Below, in pieces: positions 16,832 to 25,422 of a stretch of 38,229 nucleotides of DNA. Position 1 is the stretch's first letter. Every line of letters starts with the position of its first letter. The notes below the pieces were generated by a model. It saw nothing but the letters and a program-made list of their open reading frames with translations. It had not been told where the DNA came from and searched no databases. The stretch covers positions 1 through 38,229 of the forward strand of contig NZ_JANJUQ010000043.1 in assembly GCF_024710485.1 (NCBI RefSeq). The letters run 5' to 3'. The DNA is from Flavobacterium sp. (GTDB lineage Bacteria; Bacteroidota; Bacteroidia; Flavobacteriales; Flavobacteriaceae). Both the position numbers and the translations under genes were made by a program.

Positions 16832-17674
16832 TTACGGAATCCATTTGTTCTTTCCGAAATTCGGCTTTCTCTTCTCCAAAAAGGCATTTCTTCCTTCAAT
16901 AGCTTCGTCGGTCATATACGCCAAGCGAGTGGCTTCTCCGGCAAATACTTGTTGTCCAACCATACCGTCGTCGGTTAAATTCATGGCGAATTTCAACATC
17001 TTTATAGACGTTGGCGATTTTTCCAAAATTTCTTGCGCCCATTGATAAGCAGTAGCTTCTAATTCATCATGTGGAATAACGGCATTCACCATTCCCATAT
17101 CAAAAGCTTCTTGCGCCGAGTAATTTCGGCCTAAAAAGAAAATTTCACGGGCTTTCTTTTGACCGACCATTTTAGCCAAATACGCCGAACCGTAGCCACC
17201 GTCGAAACTAGTTACATCGGCATCGGTTTGTTTGAAAATGGCGTGTTCTTTACTGGCTAGTGTTAAGTCGCAAACCACATGCAAACTATGGCCACCGCCA
17301 ACAGCCCAACCCGGAACCACGGCAATAACCACTTTGGGCATAAAGCGAATTAAGCGTTGAACTTCCAAAATATTCAAACGATGGTAACCGTCTTCACCTA
17401 CATAACCTTGATGTCCGCGTGCTTTTTGATCGCCGCCGCTGCAAAACGACCAAATGCCGTCTTTAGTACTCGGCCCTTCTGCTGAAAGCAATACTACGCC
17501 GATAGAAGTGTCTTCCATAGCATCGTAAAACGCATTGTATAATTCACTGGTGGTTTTAGGGCGAAAGGCATTGCGTACGTTAGGTCGATTGAAGGCTATA
17601 CGTGCTACGCCGTCGCATTTTTTATAAGTGATATCTTCATATTCTTTGGCCGTAACCCATTGGATGGTACTCAT
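16832..17674 (-). CDS. menB: 1,4-Dihydroxy-2-naphthoyl-CoA synthase
   Basis: A 280-residue crotonase-superfamily enzyme that closes the second ring of the naphthoate (OSB-CoA to DHNA-CoA). Visible landmarks are the N-terminal IAFNRPNVRNAFRPKT, the oxyanion-hole FCSGGDQKARG, VVPGWAVGGGHSLHVVCDLTLAS, and DADVTSFDGGYGSAYLAKMVG with the MenB-specific SFDGGYGS. Length fits the family. It heads the leftward men run, so the promoter should lie in the 126-base gap shared with the divergent C1 peptidase gene. Confidence 0.97.
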   Translation of the reverse strand: MSTIQWVTAKEYEDITYKKCDGVARIAFNRPNVRNAFRPKTTSELYNAFYDAMEDTSIGVVLLSAEGPSTKDGIWSFCSGGDQKARGHQGYVGEDGYHRLNILEVQRLIRFMPKVVIAVVPGWAVGGGHSLHVVCDLTLASKEHAIFKQTDADVTSFDGGYGSAYLAKMVGQKKAREIFFLGRNYSAQEAFDMGMVNAVIPHDELEATAYQWAQEILEKSPTSIKMLKFAMNLTDDGMVGQQVFAGEATRLAYMTDEAIEGRNAFLEKRKPNFGKNKWIP

Positions 17675-17800
17675 AACAAAACTAGTTGTATTAATTTTTT
17701 ATATAATTAGTTAAAATTAATGGTTAGACAACGAAAACCATTATTTTAGCGTAAAAATAAATTATTTTTCGAGTTTAACCTCACTACTAAACATATTCTT

Positions 17801-18892
17801 ATGAAGAAAACTCTCATAGCGATTTCAGCATTATTTATAACTTTAAATACTTTTTCTCAAAAGTATGATTTTCAAATTATTAAAGAAATAAATTGTACTC
17901 CGGTAACCGCACAACAGAATACCGGAACTTGTTGGAGTTTTTCATCGACTTCTTTTTTAGAAGCGGAAATTATTCGCAAAACCGGTACTTCAGTCGATTT
18001 GTCTGAGATGTACACCGTAAGAAATATTTACCTCGACAAAGCCGAAAATTATGTTATGCGCCAAGGAAAAGCACAGTTCGGCGAAGGCGGTTTGAATCAC
18101 GATGTAATGAACAGCGCCTTAAAATACGGACTTACTACACAAGCCGAATATTTGGGAAAAATAGAAGCCGACGGAAAATACGACCATTCTAAAATGGTGA
18201 TAGAATTAGAAGATATTGTAAAAAAAGCAGTAGCACTAACTCCTAAAGCTTATCCGAATTGGAAATCGGATTATAATGCGGTACTTGATAAATACATGGG
18301 ATCAATAAAAGAGGTTGAGACCATCCCTGTTGAAATTTTGACCCGTGATTACAAGTTGGATTTAAATGATTACATCACCATAACGTCCTTTAAGCATGAA
18401 CCGTATTACACTAAGTTCATCTTAAATATTCCTGATAATTTTTCGAACGGCTATTTTTATAATGTAACTTTAGATGAGTTCATTCAAAATATTGACAATG
18501 CAATTGCGAAAGGGTTTACAGTAGCTTTGGATAGCGATGTAAGTGAAACCACTTTTTCTGCCAAAACCGGTGTCGCTGTTATACCTCAAAACGAAGCCGA
18601 TGCTACCGCTATCCTAACCGAAATCAAACCTGAAAAAAGCATTACGCCGGAGTTTCGCCAAGCTGAGTTTGAAAACTACAACACCATGGACGATCATTTA
18701 ATGCATATAGTTGGAAAAGCCAAAGACCAAAAAGGAAATATTTATTACAAAGTCAAAAATTCCTGGGGAACAGCATCGGGCAGAGACGGATACATGTACA
18801 TGAGTGTTGCCTACATGCGATTGAAAGCTATTTCAGTTTTACTACATAAAGATGCCTTAACCACATCTACCAAAAATGCCTTAGGGTTGTAA
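17801..18892 (+). CDS. Secreted C1-family (bleomycin hydrolase-like) cysteine peptidase
   Basis: A 363-residue papain-fold peptidase with a signal peptide (MKKTLIAISALFITLNTFSQ). The active-site set is complete: Gln38 and Cys44 (QQNTGTCWSFSS), His299 (DDHLMHIVG) and Asn320 (VKNSWG). The placement of the His and the FGEGGLNHDVMN stretch resemble the PepC/bleomycin hydrolase group (PF03051), but the signal peptide makes this a periplasmic or exported version rather than the cytosolic aminopeptidase. The gene stands alone, divergent from menB, and ends at a bidirectional terminator. Confidence 0.92.
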   Translation: MKKTLIAISALFITLNTFSQKYDFQIIKEINCTPVTAQQNTGTCWSFSSTSFLEAEIIRKTGTSVDLSEMYTVRNIYLDKAENYVMRQGKAQFGEGGLNHDVMNSALKYGLTTQAEYLGKIEADGKYDHSKMVIELEDIVKKAVALTPKAYPNWKSDYNAVLDKYMGSIKEVETIPVEILTRDYKLDLNDYITITSFKHEPYYTKFILNIPDNFSNGYFYNVTLDEFIQNIDNAIAKGFTVALDSDVSETTFSAKTGVAVIPQNEADATAILTEIKPEKSITPEFRQAEFENYNTMDDHLMHIVGKAKDQKGNIYYKVKNSWGTASGRDGYMYMSVAYMRLKAISVLLHKDALTTSTKNALGL

Positions 18893-18923
18893 AAAAAGAG
18901 GAAGCATTTAGCTTCCTTTTTTT
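18891..18923. terminator. Bidirectional terminator
   Basis: A 7-bp stem AGGAAGC/GCTTCCT (18899-18917) with loop ATTTA, an A-tract on the left and T-tract on the right. It serves the converging C1 peptidase and dioxygenase genes; the flanking tracts overlap both stop codons or nearly so. Confidence 0.88.
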
Positions 18924-19800
18924 ATCCGATTTTAACGGATGTCATCGTTAAAGAACCTCCAACTGCTTTATCATTGAAAAAATTAATCGAATCGGTTTTG
19001 TCTTGTAACCCTAAACTATACAATAACGGATAATAATGATCCGGTGTCGGAATCGCCAATTTGGCAGCACTACCTAATCGTTCATATTGAATCAGTGATT
19101 GCGTATCACCTGCTACAATTTTTTCTTTAAAAACCTGATTGATTTCCTGAGCCCAATCATACCCGAATTCCGGTTCATTGAGTTTGTCCCAAGCCACCAT
19201 TCTTAGATTGTGTACCATATTTCCACTTCCGATAATCAGTACGCCTTTTTTTCTCAAAGCAGCCAATTCTTTAGCCAAATCATAATGGTATTGTGGAGGT
19301 TTACTGTAGTCAATACTCAATTGTAACACCGGGATATCGGCATCGGGATACATATGTCGTACTACAGTCCAAGTACCATGATCCAAACCCCAATCGTGAT
19401 CCAAACCAACCGAAGTCGACGCAATTAATTTACTGGTTTCCAAAGCCAACTCAGGACTACCCGGAGCCGGATATTGAACATCGAAAAGCGCCTGTGGGAA
19501 ACCACCGAAATCGTGTATGGTTTTAGGAGCTTCCATCGCTGTAATATGAGTTCCATTAGTCAACCAATGCGCCGAAACAACCAATACCGCCTTAGGCTTG
19601 GGAATCTCAGTACCAAGTTTAGCCCAGGTTTTTGAAAAGGCATTGTCTTCAATGCCATTCATAGGCGAACCATGACCAATAAACAATACCGGCATCTTAC
19701 CGTCCGTTTCTTTCAAGTCCTTAGACCAATTGTATAAGGGATTTAAAGCCATCATTGTCGTTCCTCCTATTGCTAATTTGATAAAATTACTTCTATTCAC
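18922..19800 (-). CDS. Class III extradiol dioxygenase, DOPA-dioxygenase-like (YgiD type)
   Basis: A 292-residue LigB-superfamily protein (PF02900) of the 4,5-DOPA extradiol dioxygenase / YgiD group. Candidate metal-binding and catalytic His lie in FIGHGSPMN, VVSAHWLTNG, LDHGTWTVVRHMYP and GSGNMVHNLR. The start is GTG at 19798-19800, because no ATG occurs upstream and the encoded MNRSNFIKLAIGGTTMMAL looks like an export signal. It resembles a Tat signal with RS in place of RR, so the secretion route is uncertain. Family members cleave catechols, but the natural substrate here is unknown. It is divergent from an MFS transporter across a palindromic control region. Confidence 0.88.
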   Translation of the reverse strand: MNRSNFIKLAIGGTTMMALNPLYNWSKDLKETDGKMPVLFIGHGSPMNGIEDNAFSKTWAKLGTEIPKPKAVLVVSAHWLTNGTHITAMEAPKTIHDFGGFPQALFDVQYPAPGSPELALETSKLIASTSVGLDHDWGLDHGTWTVVRHMYPDADIPVLQLSIDYSKPPQYHYDLAKELAALRKKGVLIIGSGNMVHNLRMVAWDKLNEPEFGYDWAQEINQVFKEKIVAGDTQSLIQYERLGSAAKLAIPTPDHYYPLLYSLGLQDKTDSINFFNDKAVGGSLTMTSVKIG

Positions 19801-19809
19801 CGTAATAAT

Positions 19810-19825
19810 ATTTGTATATACAAAT
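19810..19825. promoter_or_regulatory. 16-bp perfect palindrome, candidate operator
   Basis: ATTTGTATATACAAAT is its own reverse complement. It lies 10 bases before the dioxygenase GTG and overlaps its likely -7 box (19821-19828). No dedicated regulator gene adjoins it. Confidence 0.55.
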
Positions 19826-19828
19826 TTA
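19821..19828 (-). promoter_or_regulatory. -7 promoter box of the dioxygenase gene
   Basis: On the minus strand TAAATTTG fits the Bacteroidetes sigma-factor -7 consensus TAnnTTTG. It lies about 20 bases before the GTG start. No clear -33 TTG at the usual distance is seen. Confidence 0.5.
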
Positions 19829-19887
19829 AGACAATAATTCCAGCAAAAGCTTAATTATAAAAAAATTAACAGTCAACAAAAAAAATA

Positions 19888-19895
19888 TATATTTG
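19888..19895 (+). promoter_or_regulatory. -7 promoter box of the MFS gene
   Basis: TATATTTG fits TAnnTTTG. Transcription would start near 19901, about 13 bases before the ATG at 19914. This argues against the in-frame TTG at 19893, which lies inside the box. Confidence 0.5.
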
Positions 19896-19913
19896 ATTAT
19901 AAATACACAAACC

Positions 19914-21158
19914 ATGCAACACTTTACACGCCGAGAAAAGTTCAAACACTTATTCGGATTTCCGGTAATTATAGCCTCTTTGGGCTATTTTGTAGATATT
20001 TATGACTTACTTTTATTTGGTATTGTTCGCATCCCTAGTCTAAATGATATGGGTTTAGAGGCAGATACTGTTGGCACTATGATTCTGAATTACCAAATGG
20101 TAGGTTTGGTTTTAGGCGGAATTATTTGGGGCGTTTTTGGCGATAAGAAAGGAAGACTTTCAGTACTATTCGGATCTATTATCGTTTATTCATTAGCCAA
20201 TATTGCTTGCGGCTTTTTACCTCAAATGGATTTTGCTGATAAAGGAATGATTTATGCATGGCTTCGTTTTATAGCCGGAGTAGGACTTGCAGGTGAGTTA
20301 GGCGCCGGTATAACTTTAGTTTCCGAAACCTTACCCAAAGAACTTCGTGCTATCGGCACTTCCATTATTGCCGGATTTGGTGTATTGGGTGCTGTGGTGG
20401 CACAATTCACTGTAGAATTAGCCGGCAGTTGGACCACCGCTTACTTCATTGGCGGCGGATTGGGATTGATGCTGTTAGTACTCCGAATCAGTGTGGCCGA
20501 AAGCGGCATCTACCAAGCTCTTAAAGAAAATCACACCGTTAGAAAAGGAGATTTTTTGGCTTTCTTTACCAACAAAACGCTTTTTATTAAATACATAAAA
20601 TGCATCCTTATAGGTGTGCCTATTTGGTACTGCATCGGAATATTAGTCTTTATGGCCAACCAATTCGCACCCGAAATGGGTATCACCGCCATCGACCCGG
20701 GAAAAGCAATCATGTGGGCTTACATCACCACCTCGGTTGGCGATTTTTCGAGTGGTTTTATTTCGCATGCCCTACATTCACGCAAAAAAGCCATTTTGTA
20801 TATGTTACTTTTTACATTTGTCGGTGTGGCTTTGCTCCTTTTCAGTGGCACCAAAACTGAAAATATGTATTATTTCTATTGTGGTTGGATTGGATTAGGT
20901 TGTGGTTTTTGGGCAATGTTTGTGACCGTTTCCGCGGAACAATTCGGCACTAATTTACGTAGTACAGCCACTACCAGCATTCCCAACATGGTTCGCGGCA
21001 CTGTTCCGATTATGTTGGTAGGTTATGATTATTTAAAAGAAAGCCACTCTGTGATTTTTTCAGCGGCTGTAGTAGGATTAGTGGCGTTTGCTCTTGGAAT
21101 TTACGCTATTCTAACCATCAGTGAAACCCACAACAAGCACATGGATTTTGTAGAATAA
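19914..21158 (+). CDS. MFS transporter
   Basis: A 414-residue major facilitator with 12 hydrophobic segments. Signatures are the VDIYDLLLFG stretch in TM1, the loop 2-3 motif GDKKGRLSVLFG, and an Arg in TM4 followed by AGVGLAGELGAGITLVSE, as in the sugar/organic-acid (PF00083-like) branch. The start is the ATG at 19914; an in-frame TTG 21 bases upstream falls in the promoter box and is rejected. The substrate cannot be read from sequence. Its divergent neighbour is a ring-cleavage-type dioxygenase, so an aromatic or related compound is a reasonable guess, no more. Confidence 0.9.
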   Translation: MQHFTRREKFKHLFGFPVIIASLGYFVDIYDLLLFGIVRIPSLNDMGLEADTVGTMILNYQMVGLVLGGIIWGVFGDKKGRLSVLFGSIIVYSLANIACGFLPQMDFADKGMIYAWLRFIAGVGLAGELGAGITLVSETLPKELRAIGTSIIAGFGVLGAVVAQFTVELAGSWTTAYFIGGGLGLMLLVLRISVAESGIYQALKENHTVRKGDFLAFFTNKTLFIKYIKCILIGVPIWYCIGILVFMANQFAPEMGITAIDPGKAIMWAYITTSVGDFSSGFISHALHSRKKAILYMLLFTFVGVALLLFSGTKTENMYYFYCGWIGLGCGFWAMFVTVSAEQFGTNLRSTATTSIPNMVRGTVPIMLVGYDYLKESHSVIFSAAVVGLVAFALGIYAILTISETHNKHMDFVE

Positions 21159-21219
21159 GAACTATTATTTTAACAACATTTTCTGAAAATAAAATCCATT
21201 TTTCTTCATTCATCCTTTG

Positions 21220-21227
21220 TATCTTTG
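21220..21227 (+). promoter_or_regulatory. -7 promoter box of lipA
   Basis: TATCTTTG is a perfect match to TAnnTTTG, 19 bases before the ATG at 21247. The -33 element is not obvious. Confidence 0.55.
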
Positions 21228-21246
21228 CAAGGCAAAAAAAGCAACT

Positions 21247-22146
21247 ATGGAATCAATCATCGAAAGCAACCAACCTGTAGGCACGAGAGCCAACGCCGAA
21301 TCGAGTGTAGCGAAACCAAAATGGCTCAAAGTCAAATTACCTATCGGCCAAAAATACACCGAACTTCGTGGTTTGGTAGACAAATACAAGCTCAATACTA
21401 TCTGTACTTCGGGTAGTTGTCCGAATATGGGTGAATGTTGGGGAGAAGGCACCGCTACTTTTATGATTTTGGGCAATATCTGCACGCGCTCTTGTGGTTT
21501 CTGCGGGGTGAAAACAGGTCGTCCGGAAACCGTGGATTGGGACGAACCCGAAAAAGTAGCGCGCTCCATAAAGCTAATGAAAATAAAACATGCAGTAATT
21601 ACCAGTGTTGACCGCGACGATTTAAAAGATATGGGTTCGATCATTTGGTTTGAAACAGTACAAGCGATTCGCCGTATGAATCCGCAAACCACCTTAGAAA
21701 CACTTATCCCCGATTTTCAAGGCAATGAGCGATTGCTTGACCGTATAGTAGAAGCCAATCCTGAAGTTGTTTCTCATAACATGGAGACAGTGCGTAGGTT
21801 GACTCGCGAGGTGAGAATTCAGGCCAAATATGACCGAAGCCTAGCCGTTTTGAAATACTTAAAAGAGAAAGGCATCCGCAGAACCAAATCGGGTATCATG
21901 TTAGGTTTGGGCGAAACCGAAGAAGAAGTAATCCAAACCATGCAAGACTTGCGCGATAATAACGTAGATATCGTAACGATTGGACAGTATTTGCAACCGA
22001 GTAAAAAACACTTACCGGTAAAAGAATTCATCACGCCGGAACAATTCGAAAAATACGAAAAAATAGGCAAAGCTATGGGATTCCGTCACGTAGAAAGCGG
22101 CGCTTTGGTCCGTTCTTCTTATCACGCGGAAAAACATATTTTGTAA
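21247..22146 (+). CDS. lipA: Lipoyl synthase
   Basis: A 299-residue radical-SAM enzyme that inserts two sulfurs into octanoyl groups on lipoyl domains. Both Fe-S clusters are marked: the auxiliary cluster by Cys53, Cys58 and Cys64 ([12 protein letters not shown]) with the C-terminal RSSYHAE serine ligand, and the SAM cluster by Cys79, Cys83 and Cys86 (CTRSCGFC). The ATG at 21247 is preferred over an in-frame start 30 bases upstream that would lie within the promoter box. A GAPDH gene follows after 61 bases. Cytosolic; it serves pyruvate and 2-oxoglutarate dehydrogenases and the glycine cleavage system. Confidence 0.98.
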   Translation: MESIIESNQPVGTRANAESSVAKPKWLKVKLPIGQKYTELRGLVDKYKLNTICTSGSCPNMGECWGEGTATFMILGNICTRSCGFCGVKTGRPETVDWDEPEKVARSIKLMKIKHAVITSVDRDDLKDMGSIIWFETVQAIRRMNPQTTLETLIPDFQGNERLLDRIVEANPEVVSHNMETVRRLTREVRIQAKYDRSLAVLKYLKEKGIRRTKSGIMLGLGETEEEVIQTMQDLRDNNVDIVTIGQYLQPSKKHLPVKEFITPEQFEKYEKIGKAMGFRHVESGALVRSSYHAEKHIL

Positions 22147-22207
22147 CTTTTGGGTTTCCTAAAGTAAAGAATGACTTTGTTACTGACATTGAAATCGACT
22201 TAAAACA

Positions 22208-23200
22208 TTGAATAAAACAAAAATAGCCATCAACGGTTTTGGAAGAATCGGCCGAAATGTGTTCCGATTACTTCTGAATCATCCTACTATCGAAGTTGTC
22301 GCCATCAACGATATTGCCGACAACAGAACGATGGCGCACTTAATTAAATACGACAGCATTCACGGGGTTTTGCCTCATGAAGTGTCGTATAACGAGCATT
22401 CAATTATAGTGGCCGGCAAACATTTTGCCTTCTTCCACGAAAAAGATATTGCCAATCTGCAATGGAATAATGTAGACTTCGTTATTGAATCAACCGGAAA
22501 ATTCAAAACTTTCGACGAAATCAGTAAGCATCTCAAGGCCGGAGCCAAAAGGGTAATACTCTCCGCACCCAGTGAAGTTCCAGAAATCAAAACCGTTGTA
22601 CTTGGCGTAAATGAAAATATCTTGGATGGTTCAGAACTGATAGTTTCAAACGCAAGCTGTACCACTAACAATGCTGCTCCGATGATTAAAGTCATCAACG
22701 AATTGTGCGGTATAGAACAAGCTTACATCACCACTGTTCACTCCTACACCACCGATCAAAGTTTGCACGATCAACCGCATAAAGATTTGCGTCGTGCGCG
22801 AGGTGCTAGTCAATCGATAGTACCAACAACTACAGGAGCTGCCAAAGCGTTGACTAAAATTTTCCCCGAAATGGAAGGCAAGATAGGCGGCAGTGGCATT
22901 CGTGTTCCCGTGCCCGATGGTTCCCTAACCGATATTACTTGCTACGTAAAAAAAGAAGTCACCATCCAAGAAATTAACAACGCTTTCAAACAAGCTTCCG
23001 AAACGCATTTGAAAGGCATATTGGCTTACACGGAAGATCCGATAGTTTCGGTGGATATTTTAGGCAATCCTAATTCTTGTCTTTTTGATGCTCAATTGAC
23101 TTCTGTCATTGACAAAATGGTAAAAGTAGTAGGCTGGTATGACAACGAAATTGGTTATTCTTCCAGAATAATTGACTTAATTGTTTTGTTAAAAAAATAA
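22208..23200 (+). CDS. gap: Type I glyceraldehyde-3-phosphate dehydrogenase
   Basis: A 330-residue GAPDH. The Rossmann motif INGFGRIGR, the NAD-selecting Asp35 (AINDI), the catalytic Cys151 (SNASCTTN) and His178 (TTVHSYT) and the C-terminal VGWYDNEIGYSSR are all present. The residue four places after the catalytic Cys, often a second Cys (CTTNC), is Asn here. The start is TTG; no ATG is near and the family N-terminus begins at this codon. Flavobacteria often carry more than one GAPDH gene, so whether this is the glycolytic or a gluconeogenic version cannot be decided. It is 61 bases downstream of lipA and may be co-transcribed. Confidence 0.95.
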   Translation: MNKTKIAINGFGRIGRNVFRLLLNHPTIEVVAINDIADNRTMAHLIKYDSIHGVLPHEVSYNEHSIIVAGKHFAFFHEKDIANLQWNNVDFVIESTGKFKTFDEISKHLKAGAKRVILSAPSEVPEIKTVVLGVNENILDGSELIVSNASCTTNNAAPMIKVINELCGIEQAYITTVHSYTTDQSLHDQPHKDLRRARGASQSIVPTTTGAAKALTKIFPEMEGKIGGSGIRVPVPDGSLTDITCYVKKEVTIQEINNAFKQASETHLKGILAYTEDPIVSVDILGNPNSCLFDAQLTSVIDKMVKVVGWYDNEIGYSSRIIDLIVLLKK

Positions 23201-23244
23201 ATTACCTACTTTTATGAACCTAAATCTTTCTAAACCAATAAATC

Positions 23245-25422
23245 ATGAGGTGGTTTTGGCTAATTGTATTGGTTCAAACAATGAGTTTCGGGCAAAAAAA
23301 ACCCAAAACTCCAGTCGACAGTACTAAGTACTACATTGACTTAGCAGTCTTTAACCGAAAGACTGACAATTATAAATCCTCTTTGTACTTCTCTCAAAAA
23401 GCGATTAACTTCTCCAGTGCTAATAATGATAAAAAGGCAGAAGCATTAGCACAATATTCTCTTGCTACCACTTATTTCGAATTGAAAAAATTTGAGGATG
23501 CTATTACTGTTTTTGAAAAATGTCTCAAACTTTTAAGCGTTTTTCCGCCAACCAACCAACAAGCTATTTGTTACTACGATATCGGAATGTGCTACATGAA
23601 TTTAGACGAGTACAACAAAGCCGAAATTTTCTTTAATAAATCACAATCAGTTTACAGCCTCTTAAAAATGGATGCTGCGGAACCGCTCAATTTGCAAAAA
23701 GCAATCCTCTACAGGAAACGAGGTAAAAATGATTTAGCCTCTAAACTTTTCAATCAAATTGTGGCCAAACCCGACAACAATGACATCTACAAAACCAAGG
23801 CGGAAGCATTGTATCAATTGGGCATGATTGAGCGCGAACAAAACCGCAATAACTTAGCGGTAAACTACCTCAATCGCGCTTTAAAGCTCAATGAAAAAGA
23901 CGACGATTTAGAACAAAAAGCCGCTATTGTTTTAGCCTTGAGCGAAACTTATGAAAAACTATTAGACATTAAAAAGTCGCATTTGTTTTTGAAAGATCAT
24001 TTGCGCATTAAAGACAGTTTGCTTCAAAACAACAGTGCTAAATTATCGAGTGATGACTTTATGGACTTTAAAGAAAGTGAGCGAATCAAGACCATAGAGC
24101 AAATGACAAAAGAAAGCGAGATACAGCAAAAAACCAACAAATTTGTTAAACTCATCAGTATTTTAGGGATTGCTTTAATCTCGATTTTGTCGTTGTTGAG
24201 TTTGTCATTATACAAAAACAACATCATCCGAAGCAAATCGAATGAACTCTTGCAGGACAAAAACAAAGAATTACAACTGGCCAAAGAGAAAGCAGAAAAA
24301 GCCTCAAAGGCCCGAGCCGAATTTCTTTCCACCGTGAGCCACGAGTTACGCACACCATTAAATGCCATTAACGGTATCACACATTTGTTATTGGAAGAAA
24401 ATCCTAAGAAAAGTCAATTGCACTATCTGAATTCGTTGAAGTTTTCCGGAAATTATTTGCTGACATTCATCAATGAAATTCTGGAAATTAACCGAATCGA
24501 ATCGAATAATATTGAAATTGAGTACATCGACTTTAACTTCAAGCAACTGCTTATCGATATTCAAAATTCGATGAATGAAATTGCGGCCAAAAATGAAAAT
24601 CGCTTCACACTCGAACTCGATGAGAGAATCCCGGAAACGCTTTTAGGTGACCCGACAAAATTGTCGCAAATTTTAATCAACTTAATCAACAATGCTCTCA
24701 AATTTACGCATCAAGGAGAAGTTACTGTCAGTGCCGTTTTAACTGAAAAAGAAGACTCCTTTTCCAGAATTAAAATTAACATCAAAGACACCGGTATCGG
24801 AATTCCCGAAGAGAAAAAGGAAACCATATTCGACAGTTTTTCACAAGGTTCGATCGAAATCAACCGCAAATACGGCGGTACCGGACTGGGTTTAACTATA
24901 GTGAAAAAATTAGTCGATCTGTTAGGCGGTGAAATTTCTTTAGAAAGCGAAGTAGGCGTCGGAACTGTTTTTCAAGTAGAACTCAATTTGGCCAACAGCA
25001 ATAAAGAAATCAAACGAGAAACCGAAATTCCGTACTGTGAGCAAATCTTGGAAGGCAAAAACATTTTGGTAGTGGAAGACAACAAAATCAACCAAATGGT
25101 TACCAAAAAAATGCTCGAAAACAAAGGCATGACATGTAAAATCATCGACAACGGTGAAGAAGCTATCGATGTTTTAAAAGCACCCCATCATTTTGATTTA
25201 GTTTTGATGGACGTACATTTACCGGGCATTAACGGTACCATAGCCACACAACACATCCGCGAATTTGACAACTTAACGCCTATTATAGCTTTAACGGCAA
25301 TATCACTAAATGAAAACAGAGAAATGCTGATGTCTTTCGGAATGACCGATGTGGTGACAAAACCTTTTGAACCCGATAGTTTTTATCGTGCCATAGCACT
25401 TTGCCTATCGAAGACCAATTAA
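23245..25422 (+). CDS. TPR hybrid sensor histidine kinase/response regulator
   Basis: A 725-residue membrane kinase. A signal sequence (residues 1-16) precedes a periplasmic TPR array (about 28-260), one TM helix (301-323) and a coiled coil (about 325-360). The HisKA domain has His366 (STVSHELRTPLNAI). The HATPase_c domain has the N box (INNALKF, Asn483), G1 box (DTGIGIP, Asp515) and G2 box (GGTGLGL). The C-terminal receiver domain has acidic residues 611-612, phospho-acceptor Asp656 (VLMDVHLPG) and Lys706 (TKPF). There is no DNA-binding output and no adjacent regulator, so phosphate must pass to an unlinked partner. It lies 44 bases after the GAPDH gene, and its stop overlaps that of the converging gene. 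Confidence 0.95.
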   Translation: MRWFWLIVLVQTMSFGQKKPKTPVDSTKYYIDLAVFNRKTDNYKSSLYFSQKAINFSSANNDKKAEALAQYSLATTYFELKKFEDAITVFEKCLKLLSVFPPTNQQAICYYDIGMCYMNLDEYNKAEIFFNKSQSVYSLLKMDAAEPLNLQKAILYRKRGKNDLASKLFNQIVAKPDNNDIYKTKAEALYQLGMIEREQNRNNLAVNYLNRALKLNEKDDDLEQKAAIVLALSETYEKLLDIKKSHLFLKDHLRIKDSLLQNNSAKLSSDDFMDFKESERIKTIEQMTKESEIQQKTNKFVKLISILGIALISILSLLSLSLYKNNIIRSKSNELLQDKNKELQLAKEKAEKASKARAEFLSTVSHELRTPLNAINGITHLLLEENPKKSQLHYLNSLKFSGNYLLTFINEILEINRIESNNIEIEYIDFNFKQLLIDIQNSMNEIAAKNENRFTLELDERIPETLLGDPTKLSQILINLINNALKFTHQGEVTVSAVLTEKEDSFSRIKINIKDTGIGIPEEKKETIFDSFSQGSIEINRKYGGTGLGLTIVKKLVDLLGGEISLESEVGVGTVFQVELNLANSNKEIKRETEIPYCEQILEGKNILVVEDNKINQMVTKKMLENKGMTCKIIDNGEEAIDVLKAPHHFDLVLMDVHLPGINGTIATQHIREFDNLTPIIALTAISLNENREMLMSFGMTDVVTKPFEPDSFYRAIALCLSKTN

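Noticed and set aside
17677..17684. TAGTTTTG on the minus strand as the menB promoter
   Set aside because: It ends 3 bases before the menB ATG, so transcription would begin at or inside the gene; no -33 element supports it.
19893..19913. TTG start of the MFS gene at 19893
   Set aside because: The codon is inside the TATATTTG promoter box, and an ATG follows at 19914.
21217..21246. Start of lipA at 21217
   Set aside because: It overlaps the TATCTTTG promoter box; the ATG at 21247 gives the normal LipA length.
21210..21692. 160-residue minus-strand frame opposite lipA
   Set aside because: It lies wholly against a conserved gene and has no recognisable domain; it is a frame shadow.
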